Source: CAZCZR01 sp964503455 (lineage in GTDB: Bacteria; Bacillota; Clostridia; UBA1381). From it: a DNA stretch of 6,884 nt. How positions within the stretch are numbered: position 1 is the stretch's first letter; every line of letters begins with the position of its first letter. Shown here piece by piece: positions 1 through 6,843 of this stretch. The stretch is from assembly GCA_964503455.1 (NCBI GenBank), contig CAZCZR010000078.1, positions 1 to 6,884 on the forward strand, written 5' to 3'. The translations under genes were made by a program, and so were the position numbers. The notes beneath the pieces were generated by a model. The model did not search any database. It was not told the DNA's origin and saw nothing but the letters and a program-made list of their open reading frames with translations.

Positions 1-770
1 CAGGACCCGCAGAAACACCTACTGCAACACCTACAGCAGGACCTGCAGAAACACCTACAGCAACACCTACAGCAGAGCCTGCGGAAACACCTACTGCAAC
101 ACCTACGGCAGAACCCACGGAGTCACCTACAGAGGCACCCACAGAGGCACCCACGGAGTCGCCCACAGAAACACCTACTGCAGAGCCGACAGCTACGCCT
201 ACGCCGCTCAGTCACTCGACAGGAAACTGGAAGCCGATAAGCATCACTAAAGCGTCACCTACTCCTGCTCCTTCAGCAGAGCCGGAATCTACTCCCGCAC
301 CTTCGGAAGAGCCGGAATCTACCGTTACACTTTCAGGAGAGCCGGAGCCGACAACTGTGCCTTCGGAAGAACCGGAACCTACCGCTGCACCTTCAGGAGA
401 GCCGGAGCCGACAACTGTGCCTTCAGAAGAGCCGGAACCTACTTCTGTGCCTTCAGAAGAGCCGGAATCCGCCCCTGCGGATGAATTAACAAATCCGGAA
501 GAAACAACCGCTCCCGGCGAAATAACGGATTATGACGACTATGATTCTCAAATCAGTGATATTGATGAAAATGATACGGGTGATGACAACAACGCGGCTC
601 ATGACTATGTACAGGGACCTGAGCAGCCGGGTTCGCCAAAGACAAGAGATAATTCAATGCTGCCGGTATGGCTGTTTATAGCAGTGATAACGGGTCTTGG
701 CGCACTTTGGCTCGGCTATAAGTCAAAGGCTGAAGATAATAGTAATGATAAGAACAGGAGGGCATTATAA
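1..770 (+). CDS. Repeat-rich cell-wall surface protein, C-terminal part (5' end outside window)
   Basis: The frame is open from base 3 to the TAA at 768-770, giving at least 255 residues; the N-terminus and any signal peptide lie left of the window. In order: a Pro/Thr/Ala/Glu region of 12-residue repeats (bases 3-110) and looser PTE-type repeats (111-209), a short non-repetitive break containing GNWKPISITK, seven 10-residue PSEEPEPT-type repeats (270-479), an Asp-rich linker (528-608, ten Asp in 27 residues), SPKTR (633-647), a hydrophobic segment LPVWLFIAVI... (660-719) and a charged tail ending NRRAL. This is the layout of a wall-spanning stalk ending in a sortase sorting signal, so the protein is probably exposed on the surface; its functional domain is not visible. 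The GTG at 357 is an internal Val codon, not a start. The gene overlaps the sortase gene by one base, which suggests that the sortase anchors this protein. Surface location is well supported; function is unknown. Confidence 0.85.
   Translation, partial: GPAETPTATPTAGPAETPTATPTAEPAETPTATPTAEPTESPTEAPTEAPTESPTETPTAEPTATPTPLSHSTGNWKPISITKASPTPAPSAEPESTPAPSEEPESTVTLSGEPEPTTVPSEEPEPTAAPSGEPEPTTVPSEEPEPTSVPSEEPESAPADELTNPEETTAPGEITDYDDYDSQISDIDENDTGDDNNAAHDYVQGPEQPGSPKTRDNSMLPVWLFIAVITGLGALWLGYKSKAEDNSNDKNRRAL
3..110 (+). repeat. Three in-frame 36-bp tandem repeats coding (G/E)PAETPTATPTA
   Basis: Units at 3-38, 39-74 and 75-110 encode GPAETPTATPTA, GPAETPTATPTA and EPAETPTATPTA. They differ mainly at third codon positions plus one Gly-to-Glu change. 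The array probably continues to the left of the window, and it decays on the right (111-209) into shorter PTE/PTA units. The unit length is a multiple of three, so gain or loss of units would keep the frame and only change stalk length. Confidence 0.9.
270..479 (+). repeat. Seven in-frame 30-bp tandem repeats coding PSEEPEPTxx
   Basis: Units start at 270, 300, 330, 360, 390, 420 and 450. They encode PSAEPESTPA, PSEEPESTVT, LSGEPEPTTV, PSEEPEPTAA, PSGEPEPTTV, PSEEPEPTSV and PSEEPESAPA. Units 3 and 5 are nearly identical and alternate with 2, 4 and 6, which suggests an older 60-bp duplication step. The family differs from the 36-bp array upstream, with a non-repetitive segment between them. The likely role is an extended, negatively charged spacer through the cell wall. 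Confidence 0.92.
633..767 (+). other. Predicted C-terminal cell-wall sorting signal with SPKTR motif
   Basis: The motif codons are TCG CCA AAG ACA AGA (633-647), followed by DNS, a hydrophobic stretch of about 20 residues (660-719) and a tail of 16 residues starting KSK and ending NRRAL. This matches the tripartite sorting signal of sortase substrates. The Clostridioides difficile class B sortase recognises (S/P)PxTG motifs; here the fifth position is Arg instead of Gly. AGA is one transition from the Gly codon GGA. Whether the adjacent sortase accepts Arg cannot be told from sequence. Confidence 0.75.
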
Positions 771-1528
771 TGAAAAAGAAGGTTTTTAAATTTGTTTCGA
801 TACTATGTGCTGTTGCCTGCGTTTTATCCGTGGTAAACATTGTAAGAACACAGAAGCAGTATAGGGACAGCAAAGATTATTATGACAATCTTTCAAACAT
901 TATGATCTCAAACCGTGATTATCAGATTTATGTTTCCGATAATCAAAGCGGCGAAGAAACTCCCGTTGATGTAAACTTTGATTTGTTGAAGGAAATGAAC
1001 GCGAATGTTGTCGGTTGGCTGTACTGCGAAGGTACCCCGATAAACTATCCGGTAGTTCAAAGCTCTGACAATTCATATTATCTGAAGCATTTGTATAACA
1101 ACCAAACAAATTCATCGGGTGCGATATTTATGGATGCACTTAACTCGCCGGATTTGACAGACGCAAACACTGTGATTTACGGCCATAATATGAAAAACGG
1201 TACTATGTTTGCTTCACTTAAGAATTACCGTTATCAGAGCTATTATGAACAGCATCCGACAATGTATTTTCTGACAGAGGAAAAGAGTTACAGAATTGAT
1301 ATTTTTGCCGCATACAGCGATGCGGGCGTTTCGGAAGCATATACAATATTTTTTGACTCGCCTCAGACGCTGAGCGGCTATCTGCAAAGGGCTTGGTCAA
1401 AATCCGATATAGACACATCATCGCTTGATATGTCGGTAAACGACAACATAATAACCCTTATAACCTGCACTTATGACTTCAACGACGCAAGATACGTTGT
1501 TCAGGGTAAGATTACTCCGATTGACTGA
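770..1528 (+). CDS. srtB: Class B sortase
   Basis: This 252-residue membrane-bound transpeptidase is predicted to cleave sorting signals of surface proteins and join them to the peptidoglycan precursor outside the cell. Residues 1-4 are MKKK, followed by a single hydrophobic anchor (about 5-25), then the sortase fold. Catalytic residues are visible: His139 in TVIYGHNMKNGTMF, Cys233 in TLITCTYDF (the TLxTC motif) and Arg241 in DARYVVQGKI. GWLYCEGTPINYPVVQ near residue 82 and the YGHNMKNGTMF wording are typical of class B. Length fits the class. The ATG overlaps the upstream stop (TAATG), and AGGAGG at 756-761 lies 8 bases before it, so translation is probably coupled to the surface-protein gene. 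Class B enzymes often serve dedicated substrates; the upstream gene product is the obvious candidate. The family call is firm; the substrate is inferred. Confidence 0.95.
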   Translation: MKKKVFKFVSILCAVACVLSVVNIVRTQKQYRDSKDYYDNLSNIMISNRDYQIYVSDNQSGEETPVDVNFDLLKEMNANVVGWLYCEGTPINYPVVQSSDNSYYLKHLYNNQTNSSGAIFMDALNSPDLTDANTVIYGHNMKNGTMFASLKNYRYQSYYEQHPTMYFLTEEKSYRIDIFAAYSDAGVSEAYTIFFDSPQTLSGYLQRAWSKSDIDTSSLDMSVNDNIITLITCTYDFNDARYVVQGKITPID

Positions 1529-1579
1529 TAGTGCATTTAAAGGTGTTGTATCAAAATAACTCCGCCTAAAAACATTACG

Positions 1580-1630
1580 CAAAAATCTCTTGAAACATGG
1601 CTTTTCAGTCACGTAATCAAGAGATTTTTG
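1580..1630. terminator. Probable bidirectional intrinsic terminator between sortase and carB genes
   Basis: CAAAAATCTCTTGA (1580-1593) and its exact reverse complement (1617-1630) form a 14-bp stem around a 23-base loop. The outer part of the stem is an A tract on one strand and a T tract on the other, so each transcript would have a U run in its distal arm. It sits about 50 bases after the sortase stop and about 85 bases after the carB stop, between convergent genes. The stem is AT-rich and the loop large, so strength is uncertain. The remaining bases up to 1713 contain no gene. Confidence 0.7.
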
Positions 1631-1713
1631 TTGCTTTTAAGGCTATTTTTTTTGGGGGTCATATCGCCCTGATTTCAGCGCAGCCGTTTTTGTAACATAA
1701 GGATTTAAACGGA

Positions 1714-4700
1714 TTATTTGATTTCCCTATGGAAGTCCTGCAGCGATTTAACGGAGCCTTTGGACTGCTGCATAGCCTTTATACCGGCAATGCACGCCTT
1801 TGCTTCCGCCATAGTCGTCATGTATGGGATTCTTCCTTTGATAACGCCCTTTCGGATATAGCTGTCATCTGCGGCGCCCTTCTTATCGTTTGGCGTGTTT
1901 ATGACGATAGTCACTTCCTTGTTGGTGATAACGTCAAGCACGTTGGGCCTGCCGTCGTTGAGCTTTGCTATCTTGCTTGCCTTTATGCCGCGTTTTGCAA
2001 GATAAGCGCAGGTGCCGGGAGTCGCGAGTATATCAAAGCCGCAGTCGGTAAAGCCTCTTGCAAGCTCCTCAAGCTCATCTTTGTCGCGGTCGTTCACGCT
2101 TATAAGTACCTTGCCGGAAAGGGGAAGTCTTATCTGTGTAGCCTCCTGAGCCTTGCCGAAAGCTTCGCCAAAGGTTGACGCCATACCGAGGACCTCGCCG
2201 GTGGAACGCATTTCAGGCCCGAGTACCGGGTCTACCTCTTGGAACATATTAAACGGGAACACAGCCTCCTTAACACCGTAGTGCGGGATATGCTTTTCCG
2301 TTATTTCGGGAACGGGCGATTTCCTTCCTGTAAGCGGCATGGTGATGATCTCTGTTGCAAGAGGTACCATGCGGATATTGCACACCTTTGATACGAGCGG
2401 CACTGTTCTTGACGCTCTCGGATTGGCTTCAAGCACGTAAACCTTGTCATCCTCTATTGCGTACTGCATATTCATCAGACCGCGCACGTTCATTTCAACA
2501 GCGATCTTTCTTGTGTACTCCTTTATGGTAGCAACGTGCTTTTCGGGTATATTCAGCGACGGAAGTATACAAGCCGAGTCGCCTGAATGAATTCCGGCAA
2601 GCTCTATATGCTCCATTACAGCCGGTACAAATACGTGTTCGCCATCGCTTATCGCATCCGCTTCACATTCCGTAGCATGATTAAGGAACCTGTCTATAAG
2701 TATGGGACGGTCAGGCGTAACGCCAACGGCGGCGTTCATATAAACCTTAAGGCTTTCAGCATCGTGTACAACCTCCATACCGCGTCCGCCGAGAACATAT
2801 GATGGACGTACCATGACGGGGTAGCCGATATTTTCGGCTATTTCAAGTGCCTCCCCGACATTTACAGCCATGCCCGATTCGGGCATCGGGATCTCAAGCT
2901 TGTCCATCATAGCGCGGAACAGATCCCTGTCCTCCGCAAGGTCGATCGTTTCGGGAGTCGTGCCGAGTATGTTCACGCCGTTTTTCTTAAGCTCCGCAGC
3001 AAGATTCAGCGGCGTCTGACCGCCGAACTGCGCTATAACGCCAAGCGGCTTTTCCTTTTCATGTATGCTTAAAACATCCTCAAGGGTAAGCGGTTCGAAA
3101 TAAAGCTTATCGGAGGTGTCGTAGTCCGTCGAAACGGTTTCGGGATTGCAGTTTATAATGATAGTTTCAAAGCCGAGCTTCTTAAGAGCCATAGCCGCGT
3201 GAACGCAGCAGTAGTCGAATTCTATGCCCTGACCTATTCTGTTGGGGCCGCCGCCGAGGATCATTATTTTCGGCTTGTCCGAGGTTTTGCTTTCATCTTT
3301 AATATTATAGGATGAATAGTAGTACGCCGCGTTTTCGGTGCCGCTTACATGAACGCCCTCCCATGCTTCAGTTATGCCTGCCGCGATACGCGCGTTGCGT
3401 ATCGATTCTTCGGTAACGTCAAGCAGACCGCTTAAGTATCTGTCTGAGAAGCCGTCCTTCTTTGCCTGTTCAAGCACTTCGGCGGAGGGTATGGTGCCTT
3501 TTAGCTTCTTTAAAGCCTCCTCTTCCTCTACAAGCTCCTTCATCTGCTCTATAAAATAGTGCTTTATCTTTGTGAGGTTCCAAAGCTCCTCGACAGTAGC
3601 GCCTTTTCTGAGAGCTTCGTACATGATGAACTGACGCTCGCTCGAAGGGGTATGGAGCATTGAAAGAAGCTCTTCCTTTGTCTTTTCGCCGAAATCCTTC
3701 GCTCCGCCTAAGCCGTATCTTCCTATTTCAAGGCTGCGTATAGCCTTCTGGAACGCTTCTTTATATGTTTTGCCTATGCTCATTACCTCGCCGACAGCAC
3801 GCATCTGAGTACCGAGCTTGTCCTGGGCGCCCTTAAACTTTTCAAACGCCCAGCGCGCAAACTTGATAACAACATAGTCGCCGTCGGGATAGTACTTGTC
3901 AAGGGTACCGTACTTTCCGCATGGAATGTCGGACAGGTCAAGACCCGAAGCGAGCATTGCCGATACTAAAGCTATGGGGAAGCCCGTAGCTTTTGAAGCC
4001 AGTGCGGATGAACGCGAGGTACGCGGGTTGATTTCTATAACTATAATTCTGCCGTCCTCGGGATTTCTTGCGAACTGAACGTTGGTGCCGCCTATGACCT
4101 CAATCGCCTCAACGATCTTGTATGCCTGACGCTGAAGCTCCTTTTGTACATCCTCGGGAATGGTAAGCATCGGGGCCGAGCAGAACGAGTCGCCCGTGTG
4201 AACGCCGAGGGGATCTATATTTTCTATAAAGCATACGGTGATCATGTTGCCGGCAGAGTCTCTTACAACCTCAAGCTCAAGCTCTTCCCAGCCGAGAACG
4301 GACTCTTCCACAAGCACCTGACCTACGATACTTGCCTGCAAACCTCTTTCGCAGACCGTTTTAAGCTCTTCGGTGTTGTATACAAGACCGCCGCCTGCAC
4401 CTCCCATAGTATACGCCGGACGAAGCACGACCGGATATCCGAGCTTGTCCGCGATAGCAAGAGCCTCGTCAACGGAATAAGCGACCTCGCTGCGCGCCAT
4501 TTCAATACCGAGAGAGTTCATGGTCTTTTTGAATTCGATCCTGTCCTCGCCGCGGTCGATAGCGTCCACCTGAACGCCGATCACTTTTACGCCGTACTTT
4601 TCGAGAATACCTGCCTTGTCAAGCTCCGAGCACAAATTCAAACCCGACTGACCGCCCAGATTCGGCAAAAGCGCATCGGGGCGCTCCTTTTCAATGATCT

Positions 4701-4926
4701 GTGTAAGACGCTCCACGTTAAGAGGCTCGATATAGGTGACATCAGCGGTTTCGGGATCCGTCATTATGGTTGCGGGATTTGAGTTTACCAGCACGATCTC
4801 ATAGCCAAGCTTTCTCAAAGCCTTGCACGCCTGTGTGCCGGAGTAGTCGAACTCGCACGCCTGACCGATGATAATAGGACCGGAGCCTATGATCAGCACT
4901 TTGTGTATGTCTTCTCTTTTTTTCAT
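1714..4926 (-). CDS. carB: Carbamoyl-phosphate synthase large subunit
   Basis: It makes carbamoyl phosphate from bicarbonate, ATP and ammonia that the small subunit CarA releases from glutamine; the product feeds pyrimidine and arginine synthesis in the cytoplasm. The protein has 1070 residues (E. coli 1073). The N-terminal half has the IIGSGPIIIGQACEFDYSG nucleotide fold, an ATP-grasp domain with Arg129, Arg169 (LRPAYTMGGAGGG) and the metal-site motif EINPRTSRSS (Glu298, Asn300). A helical oligomerisation segment spans about 400-545. The second half repeats the pattern: ILGGGPNRIGQGIEFDY, Arg707 in VRPSYVLGGRGM and LEANPRASRTVP (Glu833, Asn835). The last 130 or so residues are the MGS-like allosteric domain (ATPGTCAYL, NDGRPNV), which in relatives binds effectors such as UMP. 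ATG at 4926 is preferred to the in-frame TTG at 4947 because KKREDIHKVLIIGSG matches family N-termini and AAAGGAA overlaps the TTG start region. It appears monocistronic and has no carA beside it. All key residues looked for are present. Confidence 0.98.
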   Translation of the reverse strand: MKKREDIHKVLIIGSGPIIIGQACEFDYSGTQACKALRKLGYEIVLVNSNPATIMTDPETADVTYIEPLNVERLTQIIEKERPDALLPNLGGQSGLNLCSELDKAGILEKYGVKVIGVQVDAIDRGEDRIEFKKTMNSLGIEMARSEVAYSVDEALAIADKLGYPVVLRPAYTMGGAGGGLVYNTEELKTVCERGLQASIVGQVLVEESVLGWEELELEVVRDSAGNMITVCFIENIDPLGVHTGDSFCSAPMLTIPEDVQKELQRQAYKIVEAIEVIGGTNVQFARNPEDGRIIVIEINPRTSRSSALASKATGFPIALVSAMLASGLDLSDIPCGKYGTLDKYYPDGDYVVIKFARWAFEKFKGAQDKLGTQMRAVGEVMSIGKTYKEAFQKAIRSLEIGRYGLGGAKDFGEKTKEELLSMLHTPSSERQFIMYEALRKGATVEELWNLTKIKHYFIEQMKELVEEEEALKKLKGTIPSAEVLEQAKKDGFSDRYLSGLLDVTEESIRNARIAAGITEAWEGVHVSGTENAAYYYSSYNIKDESKTSDKPKIMILGGGPNRIGQGIEFDYCCVHAAMALKKLGFETIIINCNPETVSTDYDTSDKLYFEPLTLEDVLSIHEKEKPLGVIAQFGGQTPLNLAAELKKNGVNILGTTPETIDLAEDRDLFRAMMDKLEIPMPESGMAVNVGEALEIAENIGYPVMVRPSYVLGGRGMEVVHDAESLKVYMNAAVGVTPDRPILIDRFLNHATECEADAISDGEHVFVPAVMEHIELAGIHSGDSACILPSLNIPEKHVATIKEYTRKIAVEMNVRGLMNMQYAIEDDKVYVLEANPRASRTVPLVSKVCNIRMVPLATEIITMPLTGRKSPVPEITEKHIPHYGVKEAVFPFNMFQEVDPVLGPEMRSTGEVLGMASTFGEAFGKAQEATQIRLPLSGKVLISVNDRDKDELEELARGFTDCGFDILATPGTCAYLAKRGIKASKIAKLNDGRPNVLDVITNKEVTIVINTPNDKKGAADDSYIRKGVIKGRIPYMTTMAEAKACIAGIKAMQQSKGSVKSLQDFHREIK

Positions 4927-4937
4927 AAATGAATCAA

Positions 4938-4944
4938 TTCCTTT
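4938..4944 (-). promoter_or_regulatory. carB ribosome binding site
   Basis: AAAGGAA on the minus strand lies 11 bases before the ATG at 4926. It supports that ATG over the TTG at 4947, whose following codons (AAA GGA) would themselves be the binding site. Confidence 0.65.
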
Positions 4945-4973
4945 CAATTAGTTAGAATTTACATCCATATATT

Positions 4974-5002
4974 ATTATCTTATATTATTTGGATTTTGTC
5001 AA
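4974..5002 (-). promoter_or_regulatory. Predicted sigma-A promoter of carB
   Basis: The -35 box TTGACA (minus strand, 5002-4997) is a perfect consensus and the -10 box GATAAT (4979-4974) matches 5 of 6 positions; the spacer is 17 bases. Transcription would start near 4967, giving a leader of about 40 nt that holds only the ribosome binding site, with no room for a PyrR-type attenuator. A second pair shifted by five bases (TTGACT, 17 bases, TATAAG) overlaps it and is weaker. Confidence 0.8.
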
Positions 5003-5169
5003 GTCAATTTTACAAAAAAATCGTCCATTTACAAAAAACGTCGATACAGTGCGAAAATGATACCGGCAGCGGGTGTATCTTACAGCTTCTCAGCGGGAAC
5101 CCGTTTAAATCCTGTAAGTATGATATGATCGCCATCCCGCATAGAAATAAAAATATTTTCAAAAAACTC
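5003..5169. other. Central part of the divergent carB-guaA spacer, with two abutting hairpins
   Basis: The 304-base spacer has promoters at both ends; this part lies between them. Bases 5040-5145 look less AT-rich than the flanks. GATAC (5059-5063) pairs with GTATC (5075-5079), and TTACAG (5080-5085) pairs with CTGTAA (5112-5117); the second stem encloses AGCGG/CCGTT (5092-5096 and 5101-5105) around a GAAC loop. The two hairpins touch without a gap, and TGCG (5050-5053) could pair with CGCA (5138-5141) around them. No known riboswitch signature was recognised, and the predicted starts of both flanking genes leave this part untranscribed unless there are further promoters. It may be an operator region, a small RNA or chance. 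Confidence 0.35.
5008..5042. repeat. Two A-tract direct repeats upstream of the carB -35 box
   Basis: TTTACAAAAAAATCGTC (5009-5025) and TTTACAAAAAACGTC (5028-5042) are copies with a 19-base period, differing by one A and one T. On the carB strand they read GACG, a run of T, GTAAA, and begin six bases upstream of the -35 box. Position and spacing of roughly two helical turns suit an UP element or a pair of regulator sites; which one cannot be told. Confidence 0.6.
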
Positions 5170-5198
5170 TTGCATAAGTCATCGCATAATGTTATAAT
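5170..5198 (+). promoter_or_regulatory. Predicted extended -10 promoter of guaA
   Basis: TTGCAT (5170-5175) is followed by a 17-base spacer and a perfect TATAAT (5193-5198), preceded by TGT, so an extended TGn -10 element is present. Transcription would start near 5205, leaving a leader of about 26 nt with only the ribosome binding site. No purine riboswitch fits in it. Confidence 0.85.
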
Positions 5199-5230
5199 TA
5201 GGCTATAAAATTTTTACCGGAGGAAAAGTC

Positions 5231-6763
5231 ATGGACAACGAAACAGTAATAGTGCTTGATTTCGGCGGACAGTACAATCAGCTTATCGCCCGCCGCGTCA
5301 GAGAATGTAATGTATACTGCGAGGTTATGCCGTATACGGCGGACATTGAGCGCATTAAGGAAAAGAACCCGAAAGGCATCATCTTCACAGGCGGCCCCAA
5401 CAGCGTTTATGACGAGAAATCACCGCATTATGATAAGATGATTTTTGAGCTTGGTGTGCCGATACTCGGCATTTGCTACGGCTGCCATCTGATGGCATAT
5501 ACGCTTGGCGGTCATGTTGCAACAGCGCCCGTGGGCGAATACGGCAAAACAGAAATTACAACGTCCGACAGCTTAATTTTTAAAGGTGTAGACAAAGAAA
5601 CAATCGTGTGGATGAGTCATAACGATTATATAGATAAGCTCCCCAATGGTTTTAAGGTCACAGCATTTTCCGCCGACTGCCCATGCGCGGCGTATGAAAA
5701 CGCGGAAAAGAAGCTGTACGCGGTGCAGTTCCACCCGGAGGTCAATCATTCTGTTCAAGGTCAGCAGATGCTCAAAAATTTTCTTTATGAGGTGTGCGGC
5801 TGCAAGGGCGACTGGATAATGAGCGATTACGCGAAAAAAACGATTACGGCGCTCAAGGAGAAAATCGGCGACGGCAAGGTGCTGTGCGCTCTTTCGGGCG
5901 GCGTTGACTCATCGGTGGCGGCTGTAATGCTTCATAAAGCCGTAGGCAAGCAGCTTACGTGCGTCTTTGTTGACAACGGTCTTTTAAGGAAGAACGAGGG
6001 TGACGAAGTCGAAACGCTTTTTAGGGATCAGTTTGATATAAATCTCGTGAGAGCCAATGCCCAAGACAGATTTTTAGGTAAACTTGCCGGTGTTACCGAG
6101 CCGGAAAAGAAGCGCAAGATCATAGGCGAGGAGTTTATCCGTGTATTTGAAGCAGAAGCGAAAAAGCTCGGCAAGGTCGATTTTCTTGTTCAAGGCACCA
6201 TATATCCCGATGTAATAGAATCCGGAGCAGGAGATGCGGCTGTTATAAAGAGTCATCATAATGTCGGAGGACTGCCGGAATATGTTGACTTCAAAGAAAT
6301 AATCGAGCCTTTAAGAGACTTGTTTAAAGATGAAGTGCGTAAGCTTGGCATGGAACTGGGACTTCCGGAAAGGTTCGTTTGGCGTCAGCCGTTCCCCGGA
6401 CCCGGACTTGCGGTTCGCGTTATCGGTGAGATAACGGAGGATAAGCTTGCGATACTCCGCGATGCGGATGCGGTTTTCCGTGAGGAAATAGCGAATGCCG
6501 GTCTGGAAAGGGATATAAATCAGTACTTTGCGGTCATCACAGATATGCGCAGCGTAGGTGTAATGGGTGACGGCAGGACGTATGATTATACCCTTGCGCT
6601 CCGCGCAGTGACCACAACCGATTTCATGACCGCTGATTGGGCAAGGATACCCTATGACGTACTTGAGAAGGTGTCTAACAGGATTGTAAACGAGGTAGGG
6701 CGTGTGAATAGGATCGTGTATGATGTAACCAGCAAGCCTCCGGCCACAATTGAGTGGGAATGA
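5231..6763 (+). CDS. guaA: GMP synthase (glutamine-hydrolysing)
   Basis: It converts XMP, ATP and glutamine to GMP, the last step of de novo guanine nucleotide synthesis, in the cytoplasm. The protein has 510 residues, usual for Gram-positive forms. Residues 1 to about 190 are a class I glutamine amidotransferase domain: FTGGPNSVY, nucleophile Cys82 in GICYGC, and His168/Glu170 in VQFHPEVNHS complete the triad. Next comes the ATP pyrophosphatase domain with the P-loop LSGGVDSS (221-228) and KSHHNVGGLPE (340-350), then the C-terminal dimerisation domain with RQPFPGPGLAVRVIGE (385-400) and the family-typical end KPPATIEWE. GGAGG at 5219-5223 lies 7 bases before the ATG, and VIVLDFGGQYNQLIARRVRE follows at once, so the start is secure. 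One oddity is Cys85-His86 after the nucleophile where most family members have Met-Gln. It stands alone in the window, divergent from carB. Confidence 0.98.
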   Translation: MDNETVIVLDFGGQYNQLIARRVRECNVYCEVMPYTADIERIKEKNPKGIIFTGGPNSVYDEKSPHYDKMIFELGVPILGICYGCHLMAYTLGGHVATAPVGEYGKTEITTSDSLIFKGVDKETIVWMSHNDYIDKLPNGFKVTAFSADCPCAAYENAEKKLYAVQFHPEVNHSVQGQQMLKNFLYEVCGCKGDWIMSDYAKKTITALKEKIGDGKVLCALSGGVDSSVAAVMLHKAVGKQLTCVFVDNGLLRKNEGDEVETLFRDQFDINLVRANAQDRFLGKLAGVTEPEKKRKIIGEEFIRVFEAEAKKLGKVDFLVQGTIYPDVIESGAGDAAVIKSHHNVGGLPEYVDFKEIIEPLRDLFKDEVRKLGMELGLPERFVWRQPFPGPGLAVRVIGEITEDKLAILRDADAVFREEIANAGLERDINQYFAVITDMRSVGVMGDGRTYDYTLALRAVTTTDFMTADWARIPYDVLEKVSNRIVNEVGRVNRIVYDVTSKPPATIEWE

Positions 6764-6816
6764 TGTCGAAATTCAAAATAACGGCTTACCTATGCGGTTT
6801 CTTGAATGTATAAGTA

Positions 6817-6843
6817 CAAAATGGCAACATTTTGGCAACATTT
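6817..6843. repeat. Exact 11-bp tandem repeat with overlapping palindrome downstream of guaA
   Basis: TGGCAACATTT occurs twice back to back (6822-6832 and 6833-6843). The first copy overlaps a perfect inverted repeat: CAAAATG (6817-6823), GCAA loop, CATTTTG (6828-6834). It begins 53 bases after the guaA stop. No T run follows at once, so it is not a good intrinsic terminator. Short direct repeats of this kind next to a guaA 3' end resemble integrase arm-type sites, but no integrase is visible in the window. The rest of 6764-6884 shows no supportable gene. Confidence 0.7.

Noticed and set aside
357..359. GTG as start of a small 137-residue surface protein
   Set aside because: The frame is open to the left edge with the same repeat style, and no ribosome binding site precedes the GTG; it is a Val codon within a repeat unit.
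1..480. CRISPR-like array from regular repeats
   Set aside because: Repeats are directly contiguous, coding in one frame and degenerate at third positions, with no unique spacers.
1684..1712. Second hairpin CCGTTT/AAACGG just after the carB stop
   Set aside because: Only six pairs around a 17-base loop and no T run on the carB strand; the stem at 1580-1630 is a far better terminator.
4144..4782. Long open frame (212 codons) on the + strand inside carB
   Set aside because: It is antisense to the conserved ATP-grasp coding region, has no domain-like composition, and reflects codon bias of the real gene. The same holds for the 149-codon frame at 1729-2178.
4927..4947. TTG start at 4947 for carB, adding seven residues
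   Set aside because: The extra residues do not match CarB N-termini, and the codons following the TTG form the ribosome binding site of the ATG at 4926.
5059..5118. TPP riboswitch, suggested by CTGAGA and ATACACCC on the minus strand
   Set aside because: The ACCTGATC and GCGNAGGGA parts of the TPP aptamer are absent, and the predicted carB transcript starts downstream of this segment.
5080..5175. 31-codon ORF on the minus strand (starts MQEFF, ends PAEKL)
   Set aside because: No ribosome binding site, its start overlaps the guaA -35 box, and it is not recognised as any family. Possibly a chance frame or an old remnant. The 70-codon + frame at 4996-5208 was dropped for similar reasons, since it runs through both promoter regions.
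5199..5230. Purine riboswitch or T-box in front of guaA
   Set aside because: The leader is only about 26 nt, and neither the purine aptamer core nor a T-box sequence (TGGNACCGCG type) is present in the spacer.
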